Numbered from the stretch's first letter, positions 24,384 to 34,054 are shown. The stretch is DNA of 64,000 nucleotides from Streptomyces antimicrobicus (GCF_020532625.1 NZ_JAJAUY010000013.1:19721-83720); one strand, 5' to 3'. Numbers and translations: made by a program. Notes: generated by a model not told the origin, from the letters alone.

Positions 24384-25310
24384 CTACGCCCCCGGCAGCC
24401 GCTCCACCAGAGCCACCTGCTCCCCGTCGAGCCGCCGCTCCCCCTCCTCGACGTCCCACACCGCGTTCTGCAGCACCCGCGCCAGCGTCCACACCCGCGC
24501 CCGCCGCCGGTCCAGCCCCAGCGCCTCGGTCATCAGGTCGAACCGCCACCGCACGTCACCGGCGTCGAAACGGTCCCGCAGAGCGGGCAGCAGATCGAAG
24601 CCCGGATCCCCCGCCAGCGGCTTCGGGTCGATCGCCAGCCACGGCTCCCGGCCCGCCGCCAGCACGTTGTCGAAATGCAGGTCCCAGTGCAGCAGCCGGT
24701 CCCCCGACTCACCCGCCACTTCCGCCACCTGCGCCCCCCATGCCCGTACCAGCCCCCGCTCCACCGGATCGGCCAACCGCCCCACCACCGCCGGCACCCG
24801 CGCCAGCAACCCCCGCACCTCGTCCTCCAACCGCCGCAGCCCCGCCGGCGCCGGCACCGCCGTCAGCCGCGCGAGCAGCCCCGCGACCACCTGCACCGCC
24901 GCCCGAGGCTCGTCCTCGGCCACCACCGACAGGTGCCGGCCGTGGTCCAGCCGCTCCAGCAGCAGCGTGCCCGTCGCCGGATCGTGCTCCAGCAACCGCA
25001 CGCACCCCTCCCCCGCCCACCGCCGCAACGCCACCGGCTCGCCCGCGCTCTCGTCGTCCGGCATCGACACCTTCAACGCCGCCCCGGAACCGTCCCGCCG
25101 CCGCACCGGCAGCACCAGCGCCGTCACCCCGTGCAGCACCGGACCGTCCCGCCGCAGCTCCCACCGCTCCAGGAACTGGGCCACCCGCCCCGGCAACGCC
25201 GCCACGAACGCCCGCCCGGCCTCCCCGTTGAACCGGAGCTGCGCCCGCGCCAGCCCCTCCGGCACCTCGACCGCGTCACCGACCCCGCCGGCCCCACCGA
25301 CCTCGCTCAT
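24384..25310 (-). CDS. Aminoglycoside/hydroxyurea phosphotransferase-family kinase
   Basis: A 308-residue protein of the APH(6)/hydroxyurea-resistance kinase family. The catalytic loop HWDLHFDNVL and the metal-binding AIDPKPLAGDPGFD are intact. The ATP-binding half includes AALKVSMPD and the hinge LLLERL. It could inactivate a small hydroxylated compound; self-resistance is possible, but no biosynthetic cluster is present. ATG at 25310, preceded at six nt by TACCGT (leaderless pattern). Divergent from the FAD oxidoreductase. Confidence 0.85.
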   Translation of the reverse strand: MSEVGGAGGVGDAVEVPEGLARAQLRFNGEAGRAFVAALPGRVAQFLERWELRRDGPVLHGVTALVLPVRRRDGSGAALKVSMPDDESAGEPVALRRWAGEGCVRLLEHDPATGTLLLERLDHGRHLSVVAEDEPRAAVQVVAGLLARLTAVPAPAGLRRLEDEVRGLLARVPAVVGRLADPVERGLVRAWGAQVAEVAGESGDRLLHWDLHFDNVLAAGREPWLAIDPKPLAGDPGFDLLPALRDRFDAGDVRWRFDLMTEALGLDRRRARVWTLARVLQNAVWDVEEGERRLDGEQVALVERLPGA

Positions 25311-25369
25311 GCCCCGACGGTAGCCCCCGACCCTGGACACGCATCCGGAACGCGGTGTACCACTCCCCC

Positions 25370-26770
25370 ATGACCACCAGCTCGACGATCAACGGCGGCA
25401 TCTCCTTCTGGTACGCGGACCAGGGCACCCCGCCACCCCGCGCACCCCTCACCGGGGACACCACCGCCGACGTGGTCATCGTCGGCGGCGGCTACACCGG
25501 CCTGTGGACGGCCTACTACCTCAAGCGAGCCGCACCCTTCCTCCGGATCACCGTCCTCGAACAGAAGTTCTGCGGCTACGGCGCCTCCGGCCGCAACGGC
25601 GGCTGGCTCTACAACGGCGTGGCCGGCCGCGACCGCTACGCCCGCCTCCACGGCCACGACGCGGCCAAACGCCTCCAGCAGGCCATGAACGACACCGTCA
25701 CCGAAGTCGTCGAGACCGCCGCCAAGGAAGGCATCGACGCCGACATCCACCGCGGCGGAGTCCTCGAAGTCGCCCGCACCCCCGCCCAACTCACCCGCCT
25801 CAAGGCCTTCCACGAGGCCGAGACGGCGTTCGGCGAGACCGACCGCACCTTCCTCTCCGCCCTGGAGACCCGCGAGCGCATCGACATCGCCGACGCCGTC
25901 GGCGCCAGCTGGACCCCCCACGGCGCCCGCATCCACCCCGCCAAACTCGTCACCGGCCTCGCCGACACCTGCGAACGCCTCGGCGTCACCATCCACGAGT
26001 CCACCCCGGTCACCGAGATCGCCCCCAAGCGCGCCGTCACCCCCTACGGCACCGTCCGCGCCCCCTACGTCCTGCGCTGCACCGAGGGCTTCACCGCCGC
26101 CCTCAAGGGCCACAGACGCTCCTGGCTCCCCATGAACTCCTCCATGATCGTCACGGCTCCCGTCCCCGCCGACGTCTGGGACCGGATCGGCTGGAGCGAC
26201 CGCGCCACCCTCGGCGACATGGCCCACGCCTACATGTACGCCCAGCGCACCGCCGACGACCGCATCGCCCTCGGCGGGCGCGGCGTCCCGTACCGCTACG
26301 GCTCCCGCACCGACCACGACGGCCGCACCCCGCCCACCACCGTCAGGGCCCTCGCGGACCTCCTCACCGCCTTCTTCCCCCAGCTCGCCGGCATCGAGAT
26401 CACCCACGCCTGGTCCGGCGTCCTCGGCGTCCCCCGCGACTGGTGCGCCACCGTCGCCCTGGACCGCGCGACGGGCCTGGGCTGGGCCGGCGGCTACGTC
26501 GGCTCCGGCGTCGCCACCGCCAACCTGGCCGCCCGCACCCTGCGCGACCTGGTCCAGCAGGACTCCGGCCAGGGCGGTCCCACCGACCTGACCACGCTGC
26601 CCTGGGTCGACCACCGCGTCCGCCGCTGGGAGCCCGAACCCTTCCGCTGGCTGGGCGTCCACGCCCTCTACGCCGCCTACCGCGAGGCCGACCGCCACGA
26701 GTCCCGCACCCACACCCCGACCACGGCGCCCCTGGCCCGCCTGGCCGACCGCGTCGCGGGCCGCCACTGA
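25370..26770 (+). CDS. FAD-dependent amine oxidoreductase (DAO family, PuuB-like)
   Basis: A 466-residue flavoprotein of the D-amino-acid-oxidase family, gamma-glutamylputrescine-oxidase-like subgroup. The Rossmann motif ADVVIVGGGYTGLWTAYYL is near residue 34, and ASGRNGGWL follows, typical of the OrdL/PuuB subgroup. A C-terminal FAD-closing segment reads GWAGGYVGSGVATANLA. It probably oxidises an amine or N-methyl amino acid to an imine with H2O2 release. It is adjacent to an amine-type acetyltransferase. The ATG at 25370 is preferred over the upstream one at 25355. Confidence 0.83.
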   Translation: MTTSSTINGGISFWYADQGTPPPRAPLTGDTTADVVIVGGGYTGLWTAYYLKRAAPFLRITVLEQKFCGYGASGRNGGWLYNGVAGRDRYARLHGHDAAKRLQQAMNDTVTEVVETAAKEGIDADIHRGGVLEVARTPAQLTRLKAFHEAETAFGETDRTFLSALETRERIDIADAVGASWTPHGARIHPAKLVTGLADTCERLGVTIHESTPVTEIAPKRAVTPYGTVRAPYVLRCTEGFTAALKGHRRSWLPMNSSMIVTAPVPADVWDRIGWSDRATLGDMAHAYMYAQRTADDRIALGGRGVPYRYGSRTDHDGRTPPTTVRALADLLTAFFPQLAGIEITHAWSGVLGVPRDWCATVALDRATGLGWAGGYVGSGVATANLAARTLRDLVQQDSGQGGPTDLTTLPWVDHRVRRWEPEPFRWLGVHALYAAYREADRHESRTHTPTTAPLARLADRVAGRH

Positions 26771-26797
26771 GACGGGCCGGACGCCGGCCGGACACAC

Positions 26798-26833
26798 CGA
26801 AGGCCTCGGACCACAACCGGTCCGAGGCCTTCG
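26798..26833. terminator. Strong (bidirectional) terminator
   Basis: A perfect 15-bp stem CGAAGGCCTCGGACC / complement with a 6-nt loop, between the oxidoreductase gene and the convergent tRNA gene. It could serve both. Confidence 0.85.
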
Positions 26834-26840
26834 CGCACTG

Positions 26841-26914
26841 AGCCCCCTGTCGGGTTCGAACCGACGACCCCCGCTTTACAAGAGCGGTGCTCTGGCCAGC
26901 TGAGCTAAGGAGGC
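26841..26914 (-). tRNA. tRNA-Thr (anticodon TGT)
   Basis: A 74-nt cloverleaf on the minus strand: acceptor GCCTCCT/AGGGGGC, D-arm GCTC...GAGC, anticodon stem CCGCT/AGCGG with loop CTTGTAA (anticodon TGT), T-arm GTCGG TTCGAAC CCGAC, discriminator T. The 3' CCA is not encoded, as is usual in Streptomyces. It reads the rare ACA codons. Confidence 0.96.
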
Positions 26915-27035
26915 ACGCCCGTGCAGTGTACCCAGGCCCGGGCCGCCCGACTGTCGAAAATCTCACGGTGCGTCCCGCGGTCGGGGCCGGCGCGGGTGCT
27001 GACATCCGGGCGCACGCCAGGTAGCGTCACCAGCG

Positions 27036-27057
27036 GTCCACTTCGTGGACTAGACCA
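27036..27057. promoter_or_regulatory. dre-like site and hairpin upstream of msiK
   Basis: TGGACTAGACCA (27046-27057) differs from the dre core TGGTCTAGACCA at one position and lies 62 bp before the msiK ATG. It overlaps the small inverted repeat GTCCAC/GTGGAC at 27036-27050. DasR control of the shared ATPase is plausible but inferred. Confidence 0.5.
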
Positions 27058-27118
27058 AGACACTCCTTCCACTCGGATCGTCCGGCACGTTCCTGCCGGT
27101 AGAAGGGATGCATCACCC

Positions 27119-28207
27119 ATGGCTTCTGTCACCTTCGACAAGGCGACCAGGCTCTACCCCGGCGGCGAGAAGCCGGCCGTCGATCAGCTGGAGCTGCACA
27201 TCGAGGACGGCGAGTTCCTCGTGCTCGTCGGGCCCTCGGGCTGCGGCAAGTCGACCTCGCTGCGGATGCTCGCCGGCCTGGAGGACGTCAACGGCGGCGC
27301 CATCCGGATCGGCGACCGCGACGTCACACACCTGCCGCCCAAGGACCGGGACATCGCGATGGTGTTCCAGAACTACGCGCTGTACCCCCACATGAGCGTC
27401 GCCGACAACATGGGCTTCGCCCTGAAGATCGCCGGCGTCGAGAAGGCCGTCATCCGCAAGAAGGTGGAGGAGGCCGCGGACATCCTCGACCTGCGCCCCT
27501 ACCTGGACCGCAAGCCGAAGGCGCTGTCCGGTGGCCAGCGCCAGCGGGTGGCGATGGGCCGGGCGATCGTGCGGCAGCCGCAGGTGTTCCTCATGGACGA
27601 GCCGCTGTCGAACCTCGACGCCAAGCTGCGCGTGTCCACGCGTACCCAGATCGCCTCGCTCCAGCGGCGCCTCGGCATCACGACCGTCTACGTCACGCAC
27701 GATCAGGTCGAGGCCATGACCATGGGTGACCGGGTGGCGGTGCTGAAGGACGGCGTGCTGCAGCAGGTGGACACGCCGCGCAACATGTACGACCGGCCGG
27801 CGAACCTGTTCGTCGCCGGGTTCATCGGCTCTCCCGCCATGAACCTGGTGGAGGTGCCGATCGCCGACGGCGGTGTGAAGTTCGGCGAGAGCGTGGTGCC
27901 GGTGTCGCGCACGGCGCTGTCGGCCGCTGCGGACGCGGGTGACCGTACGGTGACCGTCGGCGTGCGGCCGGAGCACTTCGACCTGAGCGAGGAGGGCGGT
28001 CTGGCCGTCACCGTGAACGTGGTCGAGGAGCTGGGCGCGGACGGTTACGTCTACGGCACGGCCGAGGTCGGCGGCGCGCGGCAGGACCTCGTGGTCCGGG
28101 TGAACGGCCGGCAGGTTCCGGAGAAGGGCGCCACGCTGCACGTGACGCCGCGCTCCGGTGAGACGCACGTGTTCGCGACGTCGTCGGGCGAGCGCCTCTC
28201 CGACTGA
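27119..28207 (+). CDS. msiK: MsiK, shared ATPase of sugar ABC importers
   Basis: A 362-residue MalK-type ATPase that energises several carbohydrate importers lacking their own ATPase (cellobiose, maltose and chitobiose systems in Streptomyces). Walker A is GPSGCGKST, the Q-loop is in FQNYALYPHM, the signature is LSGGQRQR, Walker B is VFLMDEP, and the switch is THD. An OB-fold regulatory domain follows from about residue 235 (TVGVRPEHFDL). ATG at 27119, with AGAAGGG about 12 nt upstream. It stands alone, as msiK does elsewhere, and would serve the orphan binding protein at 7023-8324. Confidence 0.95.
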   Translation: MASVTFDKATRLYPGGEKPAVDQLELHIEDGEFLVLVGPSGCGKSTSLRMLAGLEDVNGGAIRIGDRDVTHLPPKDRDIAMVFQNYALYPHMSVADNMGFALKIAGVEKAVIRKKVEEAADILDLRPYLDRKPKALSGGQRQRVAMGRAIVRQPQVFLMDEPLSNLDAKLRVSTRTQIASLQRRLGITTVYVTHDQVEAMTMGDRVAVLKDGVLQQVDTPRNMYDRPANLFVAGFIGSPAMNLVEVPIADGGVKFGESVVPVSRTALSAAADAGDRTVTVGVRPEHFDLSEEGGLAVTVNVVEELGADGYVYGTAEVGGARQDLVVRVNGRQVPEKGATLHVTPRSGETHVFATSSGERLSD

Positions 28208-28215
28208 CCGCGTTC

Positions 28216-28254
28216 CGGGAGGGGTTCGGGTGCGGGGCGCCCGTGCCCCTCCCG
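28216..28254 (+). terminator. Probable msiK terminator
   Basis: A 9-bp stem CGGGAGGGG (28216-28224) / CCCCTCCCG (28246-28254), with further pairing in the loop, just after the msiK stop. Confidence 0.55.
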
Positions 28255-28405
28255 CGTTTGCGGGGGGCTTCCGGTCATTTCCCCGGCGAACGGGGGCATT
28301 TCGAGCGGCGTGCGTCAACACCCCATTCGAAAAACCACGTCGAACCGTCCCTCGACAGGGTGACTAAATGTCGCCATATCTTCACCGAGCGCTACTCTCG
28401 CCCTC

Positions 28406-28822
28406 GTGACCCACACTGCACGCCGTATCGGCCGTTCCCTCGCCCTGGTCCTGCCCGTCGTTCTGGTCCTGTCCGGGACCCTCGCGGTCACCATGGTCCC
28501 TTGGGCCGACAACACGCCGTCCCAGATGCTGACCGCCTCCGCCGAGGACGTCTCCGTGCCGCAGAAGCCGGCCGCCGCGCACGAGGTGCTGCGCGACAAG
28601 CTGCTGAGCGAGCTGCAGCAGGGGACGGATCCGGGCGTGGTCCTCACGCACCTCCAGCAGGAGGTGGACAAGCGGCCCACGACGCTCGCCGCGCACTGCG
28701 TGGGCATCGCGCGGGCGCTGGGTGAGGCGGCCGTGAAGGTGGTGGGTCCGACGAAGGCCCAGTCCTACGCCCGCCCGGTGTGTGACACGTCGTACGCCAC
28801 GGGGGTCCTCTCGGCGAGCTGA
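28406..28822 (+). CDS. Conserved secreted or membrane-anchored hypothetical protein
   Basis: A 138-residue protein. An N-terminal signal or anchor (RSLALVLPVVLVLSGTLAVTMV) is followed by a small helical domain with two Cys (HCVGIARALGEAAVKVVG and ARPVCDTSYATGV), which could form a disulfide outside the cell. I do not recognise a characterised family. TACTCT ends seven nt before the GTG, so it is probably leaderless. It lies 49 nt upstream of the sugar nucleotidyltransferase gene. Confidence 0.7.
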   Translation: MTHTARRIGRSLALVLPVVLVLSGTLAVTMVPWADNTPSQMLTASAEDVSVPQKPAAAHEVLRDKLLSELQQGTDPGVVLTHLQQEVDKRPTTLAAHCVGIARALGEAAVKVVGPTKAQSYARPVCDTSYATGVLSAS

Positions 28823-28871
28823 CGGGCCGTTCCGGCCGCGTCGTGCGGTCGGGGGTCCTTAGGCTGCCGCC

Positions 28872-29639
28872 ATGTCGGCACCTTTTCCTGTTCCGTCCTC
28901 CGTTCCTCCCGCAGCCGCGCGTCCTGCGGCGCCCACCCAGGCGGTCGTCCTGGCGGGCGGCCAGGGCTCGCGGCTGCGGCCGTACACGGACGACCGTCCC
29001 AAGCCGATGGTGGAGATCCCCGGTAGCGGTCTGCCGATCATCGGGCACCAACTGGCCTGGCTGGCCGCCGAGGGCGTCACGGACGCCGTGGTCTCGTGCG
29101 GTCACCTGGCGGAGGTCCTCCAGGAGTGGCTGGCGGCGGCGGTGCTGCCGCTGCGCGTGACGACCGTGGTGGAGGAGGAACCGCTGGGCCGCGGCGGCGG
29201 GTTGAAGTTCGCGGCGGCGCGACTGCCGTTCCCGGAGCAGCCGTGGTACGCGACCAACGGCGACGTGTGGACGCGGTTCTCGCTGCGCGAGATGGCGGCG
29301 TTCCACGAGGAGCGGGGGGCGCTGGCGACGTTGGCGCTGGCGCGGCCGCGGATCCCGTGGGGGGCGGTGGAGACCGACGAGTCGGGGCAGGTGCTGGACT
29401 TCGTGGAGGCGCCGCCGTCGCCGTACCTGATCAATGCCGGGGTGTACGTCTTCGCGACGGGCTTCGCCGCGCTGCTGCCGGAGCTGGGGGACCACGAGCG
29501 GTCGACGTTCCCGAGGCTGGCGCGCGAGCGGCGGCTGGCGGGCTTCCCGCTGCCGCAGGGGGCCTACTGGCGGGCGATCGACACGGCGAAGGACTTGGCC
29601 GAGGCGGCACGGGAATGGGGCGCTCAGGCGGCCGTCTGA
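28872..29639 (+). CDS. Sugar-1-phosphate nucleotidyltransferase (mannose-1-P guanylyltransferase-like)
   Basis: A 255-residue NTP-transferase of the RmlA/ManC superfamily that makes an NDP-sugar from NTP and a hexose-1-phosphate. The signature is VVLAGGQGSRLRPYTDDRPKPMVEI. The sugar-nucleotide loop contains TNGDVWTRF, and the second metal site lies near LINAGVYVF. The ManC C-terminal isomerase domain is absent. Donor base and sugar cannot be fixed from sequence. GDP-mannose is the usual annotation; GDP-glucose for OtsA is a possible alternative. TAGGCT ends six nt before the ATG (leaderless pattern). Confidence 0.82.
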   Translation: MSAPFPVPSSVPPAAARPAAPTQAVVLAGGQGSRLRPYTDDRPKPMVEIPGSGLPIIGHQLAWLAAEGVTDAVVSCGHLAEVLQEWLAAAVLPLRVTTVVEEEPLGRGGGLKFAAARLPFPEQPWYATNGDVWTRFSLREMAAFHEERGALATLALARPRIPWGAVETDESGQVLDFVEAPPSPYLINAGVYVFATGFAALLPELGDHERSTFPRLARERRLAGFPLPQGAYWRAIDTAKDLAEAAREWGAQAAV

Positions 29640-29660
29640 GCCCTGCGCGCGGGGTACGGC

Positions 29661-29700
29661 GACGGGGCCCGGTGCACCTGGTGGTGCGCCGGGCCCCGTC
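29661..29700. terminator. Bidirectional terminator
   Basis: About 18 bp of stem (GACGGGGCCCGG with complement, then TGCACC/GGTGCG) closing a 4-nt loop, between the convergent nucleotidyltransferase and DoxX genes. Confidence 0.85.
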
Positions 29701-29723
29701 GGGTGTGTCGGGCGGGGTGGCGG

Positions 29724-31283
29724 TCAGCCGAGGAGGCCGCCGACGAGGCCGGAGCGGCTGCCGCCGGAGGTGCCGCTGCCGGAGCCGCTGCTGCCCGAGG
29801 AGGTGGGCGTCCTGGGCGAGGTGGTCGCGGTGGATCCGCTGCGGGTGGTGCTGCTCCTGGGGGTCTGCTGGCCGCCGGTGCCGCGGGTGGCGGTGGGGGA
29901 TTCGGAGCCGGTGGTGGTGCGGCCGGTGGTGCCGGGGGTGGCCTTGCCGGTCCTGGCCGGTTCGGACGCCTTGGCGGAAGGCGTGGCGGGGGCGGAGGGC
30001 TGCTGGGGCGGCGGGCCCTGCTGCTTGCGGGAGGTGGAGGGCTGCTGCTGCGGGAGCGGCTGCCCGGGCAGGTAGTTGGTGGGGGCCCGGCCCGGTCCGG
30101 GCACGGTGACGACGGTGCTGGAGCGGACGGCGCCGCCGAGGACGGAGCCGACGAGCAGGGTGAGCCCGCAGACGACGGCGGCCATGACGGCGCCGCGGCG
30201 CAGCACGCGGCGGCGCAGTTGCCAGACCTCGGAGCGGGGGCCGAGGGTGCGCCAGGCCTCGCCGGCGAGGCGTCCGTCGAGGGAGTAGACGGGCGCGCCG
30301 GCGATGATCAGGGGGCTCCAGGCGGCGAGGTAGATGATGTCGGGCGCGTCGTAGGCGGGGACGGTCTTCCAGCTGACGGTCATCAGCAGGGCGGCGGAGA
30401 GCAGGGCGCCGATGCAGGCGGCCAGTCGCTGCCAGAGGCCGAGGACGGTGAGGACGCCGACGACGACCTGGAGGAAGGCGACGCTGAGGCCGGCTCCGAC
30501 GGGGTGGGCGAGGGCGAAGTCGCGCAGCGGTTCGGCGAGGGCCCACGGGTGCAGGGTGTGCAGCCAGGTGACCATGGACCCGCGTTCGCCGCCGTCGAAG
30601 TAGACGGGGTCGCACAGCTTGCCCATGCCGGCGTAGATGGAGATGAAGCCGAGGAAGATGCGCAGCGGCAGCAGGACGACGCCGAGGTTCATCCGGCGGC
30701 CGGGGTAGTACGAGGCGTGGCCGCGGGCGTCGGCCTGGGTCCGGCCGGCGCGGTCGGCGGGGCCGGTGCCGGGCGGGGGCTGGTGCGGGGGGCGGCCGGT
30801 GTACGGCAGGTCCCGTACGGCGGCCATGGCGCGGGTGTCGCGGTCGTCGTCGGCGTCGCGGTAGCTGCGCTGGCCGATGACGGTGGGGGTGGGGAGGGTG
30901 TCGTCGGCGAGGTCGTGCGCGAGGTCGACGCGCGGGATGACCTGGGTGGCGCCTCCGTCGTACTCGTCGTGGCCGCGGCCGGACTCCCGTACGGCCTGGA
31001 GCAGTCCGCCGGTGGCCGCGGAGTCGCCGGGGGACGACTTGCCGGACCAGACGACGGGGGCGCGGCGGCGGGTCGCGCCGGCCGCGGCCACCGCGGCGCC
31101 GCTGAGGGCGGGGATGCCGGCGGGGGTCTTCGCGGGCTGGTGGGGACGCGCGCTCGGGCTCGGTGCGAGCCGCACGCGGAAGCTGGCGTGGTTCACGATG
31201 ACCTGTGCCGGGTCGCACGGCACCTTGACCATGCTCAGGGCAGGCTGGTCGTCGAACCGGGGCGTTCTGGTGTCCACACTCAT
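29724..31283 (-). CDS. DoxX-family membrane protein with long disordered tails
   Basis: A 519-residue protein. A polar, low-complexity N-terminal region of about 200 residues precedes a DoxX domain with four to five membrane segments (GVVLLPLRIFLGFISIYAGMGKL, VGAGLSVAFLQVVVGVLTVLG, LAACIGALLSAALLMTV, IIYLAAWSPLIIAGAP). One further membrane segment and a Thr/Ser/Gly/Pro-rich C-terminal tail follow. DoxX proteins are linked to thiol-redox or respiratory complexes at the membrane; the partner is unknown here. The ATG follows TTAG with no clear ribosome site. Confidence 0.82.
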   Translation of the reverse strand: MSVDTRTPRFDDQPALSMVKVPCDPAQVIVNHASFRVRLAPSPSARPHQPAKTPAGIPALSGAAVAAAGATRRRAPVVWSGKSSPGDSAATGGLLQAVRESGRGHDEYDGGATQVIPRVDLAHDLADDTLPTPTVIGQRSYRDADDDRDTRAMAAVRDLPYTGRPPHQPPPGTGPADRAGRTQADARGHASYYPGRRMNLGVVLLPLRIFLGFISIYAGMGKLCDPVYFDGGERGSMVTWLHTLHPWALAEPLRDFALAHPVGAGLSVAFLQVVVGVLTVLGLWQRLAACIGALLSAALLMTVSWKTVPAYDAPDIIYLAAWSPLIIAGAPVYSLDGRLAGEAWRTLGPRSEVWQLRRRVLRRGAVMAAVVCGLTLLVGSVLGGAVRSSTVVTVPGPGRAPTNYLPGQPLPQQQPSTSRKQQGPPPQQPSAPATPSAKASEPARTGKATPGTTGRTTTGSESPTATRGTGGQQTPRSSTTRSGSTATTSPRTPTSSGSSGSGSGTSGGSRSGLVGGLLG

Positions 31284-31431
31284 CTAACCGAGTGATCAGT
31301 GTTTAGGACACTGCCTTGACAGCGTTGATCTGTCCGAGGCCCGTCAAGGCGCGATTTCCGGCCATCCGGCGGAGCCGGTGTCGCCCGGGAGGCGGGCGGT
31401 GCGGGCGGGCGGGTTTGGGCGGGTGTCCCAC

Positions 31432-31462
31432 CCGGTCGGCGGCGGTGCGAGCCGCCGACCGG
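31432..31462 (-). terminator. Terminator after the rRNA methyltransferase gene
   Basis: A perfect 12-bp stem (31432-31443 / 31451-31462) with a 7-nt loop, 18 nt past the stop codon at 31480. Confidence 0.7.
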
Positions 31463-31479
31463 GGGAATCCGCACCGTGG

Positions 31480-32436
31480 TCAGCCGCGTCGGCGGGCGGC
31501 CTCGTAGAGGACGACGCCGGCCGCGACGCCGGCGTTGAGGGACTCGGCGCCGCCGGGCATGGGGATGCGCACGAGGTAGTCGCAGGTCTCGCCGACGAGG
31601 CGGCCCAGGCCCTTGCCCTCGGAGCCGACGACGATGACGACCGGGCCGCCCAGGGCTTCGAGGTCGCCGATCTCGTGCTCGCCCTCGGCGGCCAGGCCGA
31701 CGACGGTGATGCCGGCCTTCTTGTAGTCCTGCAGGGCGCGGGTGAGGTTGGTGACGCGGGCGACCGGGGTGCGGGCCGCGGTGCCGGCGGAGGTCTTCCA
31801 GGCGCCGGCGGTCATGCCGGCGGCGCGGCGCTCGGGGATGACCACGCCGTGGCCGCCGAAGGCGGAGACGGAGCGGATGATCGCGCCGAGGTTGCGGGGG
31901 TCGGTGACGCCGTCGAGGGCGACGATGAGGGGGTCCTCGCCGTCGTCGTAGGCCTCGGCGGTGAGGTCGTCGGGGTGGGCGTACTCGTACGGCGGGACCT
32001 GCAGGACGAGGCCCTGGTGGTTGAGGCCGCCGGTCATCCGGTCGAGCTCGGGCCGGGGGGCCTCCATCAGGTTGACGTTGCCGCGTTCCTGGGCGAGGGC
32101 GAGGGCCTCGCGCACGCGCTCGTCGTTGTCGATGAACTGCTGGACGTAGAGCGTGGTCGCGGGGACGCCGTCGCGCAGGGCCTCGTAGACCGGGTTGCGG
32201 CCGACGACCATCTCGCTGGTGCCCTTGGGGCCGCCGCGGCGGGGCGCGGGGCGGCGCCGCTCGGCGGCCTTCGCCTTGGCGTTGGCGATGCGGTTCTTGA
32301 CGTGGCCCTTGCGCATCGAGGCGGGCGGGGTCGGACCCTTGCCTTCCAGGGCCCGGCGCCGCTGGCCACCGCTGCCGACCGTGGCGCCCTTCTTGTTGGA
32401 CGTGCGGCGGTTCCTGCGCTGGCTGTTCCCGGCCAT
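31480..32436 (-). CDS. rlmB: 23S rRNA (guanosine-2'-O-)methyltransferase RlmB-type (SPOUT/TrmH)
   Basis: A 318-residue SPOUT methyltransferase. After a Lys/Arg-rich extension of about 85 residues comes the substrate-binding domain ([14 protein letters not shown]), then the trefoil-knot domain: [38 protein letters not shown] and [22 protein letters not shown]. It uses SAM to methylate a ribose in rRNA. RlmB fits best; a tRNA TrmH-type target cannot be excluded. The ATG giving MAGNSQ is chosen over an upstream in-frame one. It lies 79 nt downstream of cysS and is probably co-transcribed. Confidence 0.87.
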   Translation of the reverse strand: MAGNSQRRNRRTSNKKGATVGSGGQRRRALEGKGPTPPASMRKGHVKNRIANAKAKAAERRRPAPRRGGPKGTSEMVVGRNPVYEALRDGVPATTLYVQQFIDNDERVREALALAQERGNVNLMEAPRPELDRMTGGLNHQGLVLQVPPYEYAHPDDLTAEAYDDGEDPLIVALDGVTDPRNLGAIIRSVSAFGGHGVVIPERRAAGMTAGAWKTSAGTAARTPVARVTNLTRALQDYKKAGITVVGLAAEGEHEIGDLEALGGPVVIVVGSEGKGLGRLVGETCDYLVRIPMPGGAESLNAGVAAGVVLYEAARRRG

Positions 32437-32515
32437 GACTACCTGTCTCTGTGAAAAGTACGAACGTATCACCAGTGTGCCGCCCACAGCCTGTGGGCGG
32501 CACGTCCGGCTGGTC

Positions 32516-33916
32516 TCAGCGGGGGCCGAGCGTCCAGCGCGGCCCGGTGGGGCTGTCCTCGATGACCAGGCCCGACTGCTGGAGCTGGTCGCGGATGGCG
32601 TCGGCGGTGGCCCAGTCCTTGCGGCCCCGGGCCGACTCGCGCTGGTCCAGGACCAGGCGTACGAGGGAGTCCACGACGCCGTGGAGGTCCTCGCCGCGGT
32701 CGGTCTCGCCGGCCCAGTGCGGGTCGAGCGGGTCCAGACCGAGGACGCCCAGCATGGCCCGTACCTCGGCGAGGCGGGCGACGGCGGCTTCCTTGTCGTC
32801 GGCGGCCAGCGCGCTGTTGCCCTGGCGGACGGTGGTGTGGACGACGGCCAGGGCCTGCGGCACCCCGAAGTCGTCGTCCATGGCCTCGGCGAACGCGGGC
32901 GGCACGTCGGCGGCCGGTTCGACGACGCCCCCGGCCTTCTCCACGACGCGCTGGACGAAGCCCTCGATGCGCGCGAAGGCGGACTCCGCCTCGCGCAGGG
33001 CCTCCTCGCTGTACTCGATCATCGAGCGGTAGTGCGGGGTGCCGAGGTAGTAGCGCAGGACGATCGGACGCCAGTTCTTGACCATCTCGGAGACGAGCAC
33101 CGAGTTGCCCAGGGACTTGGACATCTTCTCGCCGGACATGGTGACCCAGGCGTTGTGGGCCCAGTACCGGGCGAACTCGTCGCCGTAGGCCTTGGCCTGG
33201 GCGATCTCGTTCTCGTGGTGGGGGAAGACCAGGTCGAGGCCGCCGCCGTGGATGTCGAAGGCGCTGCCCAGGTACTTGTGCGCCATGGCCGAGCACTCCA
33301 GGTGCCAGCCGGGGCGGCCGCGGCCCCACGGGGTCTCCCAGGAGGGCTCGCCCGGCTTGGCGGCCTTCCACATCGCGAAGTCGCGGGGGTCGCGCTTGCC
33401 GGTCTCGCCCTCGCCGGAGGGCTGCAGGAGGTTGTCCAGGTCCTGGTTGGACAGGGCCAGGTAGTCCGGGTAGGAGCGCACGTCGAAGTAGACGTTGCCG
33501 TCGGCCTCGTAGGCGTGGCCGCGCTCGATCAGGCCGCGCATCATCTCGACCATCTCGGTGACGTGGCCGGTGGCGCGGGGCTCGTAGGTGGGCGGGAGGC
33601 AACCGAGGGCGGAGTAGCCGTCGTTGAAGGCGCGCTCGTTCTCGTAGCCGATGGCCCACCAGGGGCGGCCCTGCTCGGCCGACTTGGCGATGATCTTGTC
33701 GTCGATGTCCGTGACGTTCCGGACGAAGGTCACGTCGTAGCCCCGGTGGGTGAACCAGCGGCGCATGATGTCGAAGTTCAGACCGGAGCGGATGTGCCCG
33801 ATGTGCGGGGCGGCCTGCACGGTCGCACCACACAGGTAGATCGAGACGCAGCCCGGCACGAGCGGGGTGAAGTCGCGGATCTGCCGGGCGCTGGTGTCGT
33901 ACAGGCGAATAGTCAC
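32516..33916 (-). CDS. cysS: Cysteinyl-tRNA synthetase
   Basis: A 466-residue class I synthetase of normal length. The HIGH motif is [14 protein letters not shown] is in [10 protein letters not shown], and zinc ligands include the Cys in YLCGAT and the CS and HHE segments ([17 protein letters not shown]). It is not the shorter MshC ligase, because the C-terminal anticodon-binding region is complete. TACCCT ends seven nt before the GTG start, the leaderless pattern. It heads the cysS-rlmB unit. Confidence 0.95.
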   Translation of the reverse strand: MTIRLYDTSARQIRDFTPLVPGCVSIYLCGATVQAAPHIGHIRSGLNFDIMRRWFTHRGYDVTFVRNVTDIDDKIIAKSAEQGRPWWAIGYENERAFNDGYSALGCLPPTYEPRATGHVTEMVEMMRGLIERGHAYEADGNVYFDVRSYPDYLALSNQDLDNLLQPSGEGETGKRDPRDFAMWKAAKPGEPSWETPWGRGRPGWHLECSAMAHKYLGSAFDIHGGGLDLVFPHHENEIAQAKAYGDEFARYWAHNAWVTMSGEKMSKSLGNSVLVSEMVKNWRPIVLRYYLGTPHYRSMIEYSEEALREAESAFARIEGFVQRVVEKAGGVVEPAADVPPAFAEAMDDDFGVPQALAVVHTTVRQGNSALAADDKEAAVARLAEVRAMLGVLGLDPLDPHWAGETDRGEDLHGVVDSLVRLVLDQRESARGRKDWATADAIRDQLQQSGLVIEDSPTGPRWTLGPR

Positions 33917-34054
33917 GGCAACCAGGGTAGTGCGCCTGCGGCAGTGCCCCGCGACCGTTTGCGGGCGCGGGGCGGCTTTGTCGCCGGACGGCGGCCCCGC
34001 CGAGCGGCGCTCGGGCGGGGCCCAGGTGCACCGGCAGGCCGGTGCGAGCGGTGC

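Noticed and set aside
24384..25310. Antibiotic-resistance gene marking a biosynthetic cluster
   Set aside because: No synthase, tailoring or pathway-regulator genes adjoin it; the neighbours are ordinary metabolic genes.
26841..26914. tRNA-Thr as an integration (att) site
   Set aside because: No integrase, no direct repeat of the tRNA 3' end and no foreign-looking DNA are visible on either side.
32516..33916. MshC (cysteine:GlcN-Ins ligase) instead of CysS
   Set aside because: Length and the complete C-terminal region fit cysteinyl-tRNA synthetase.
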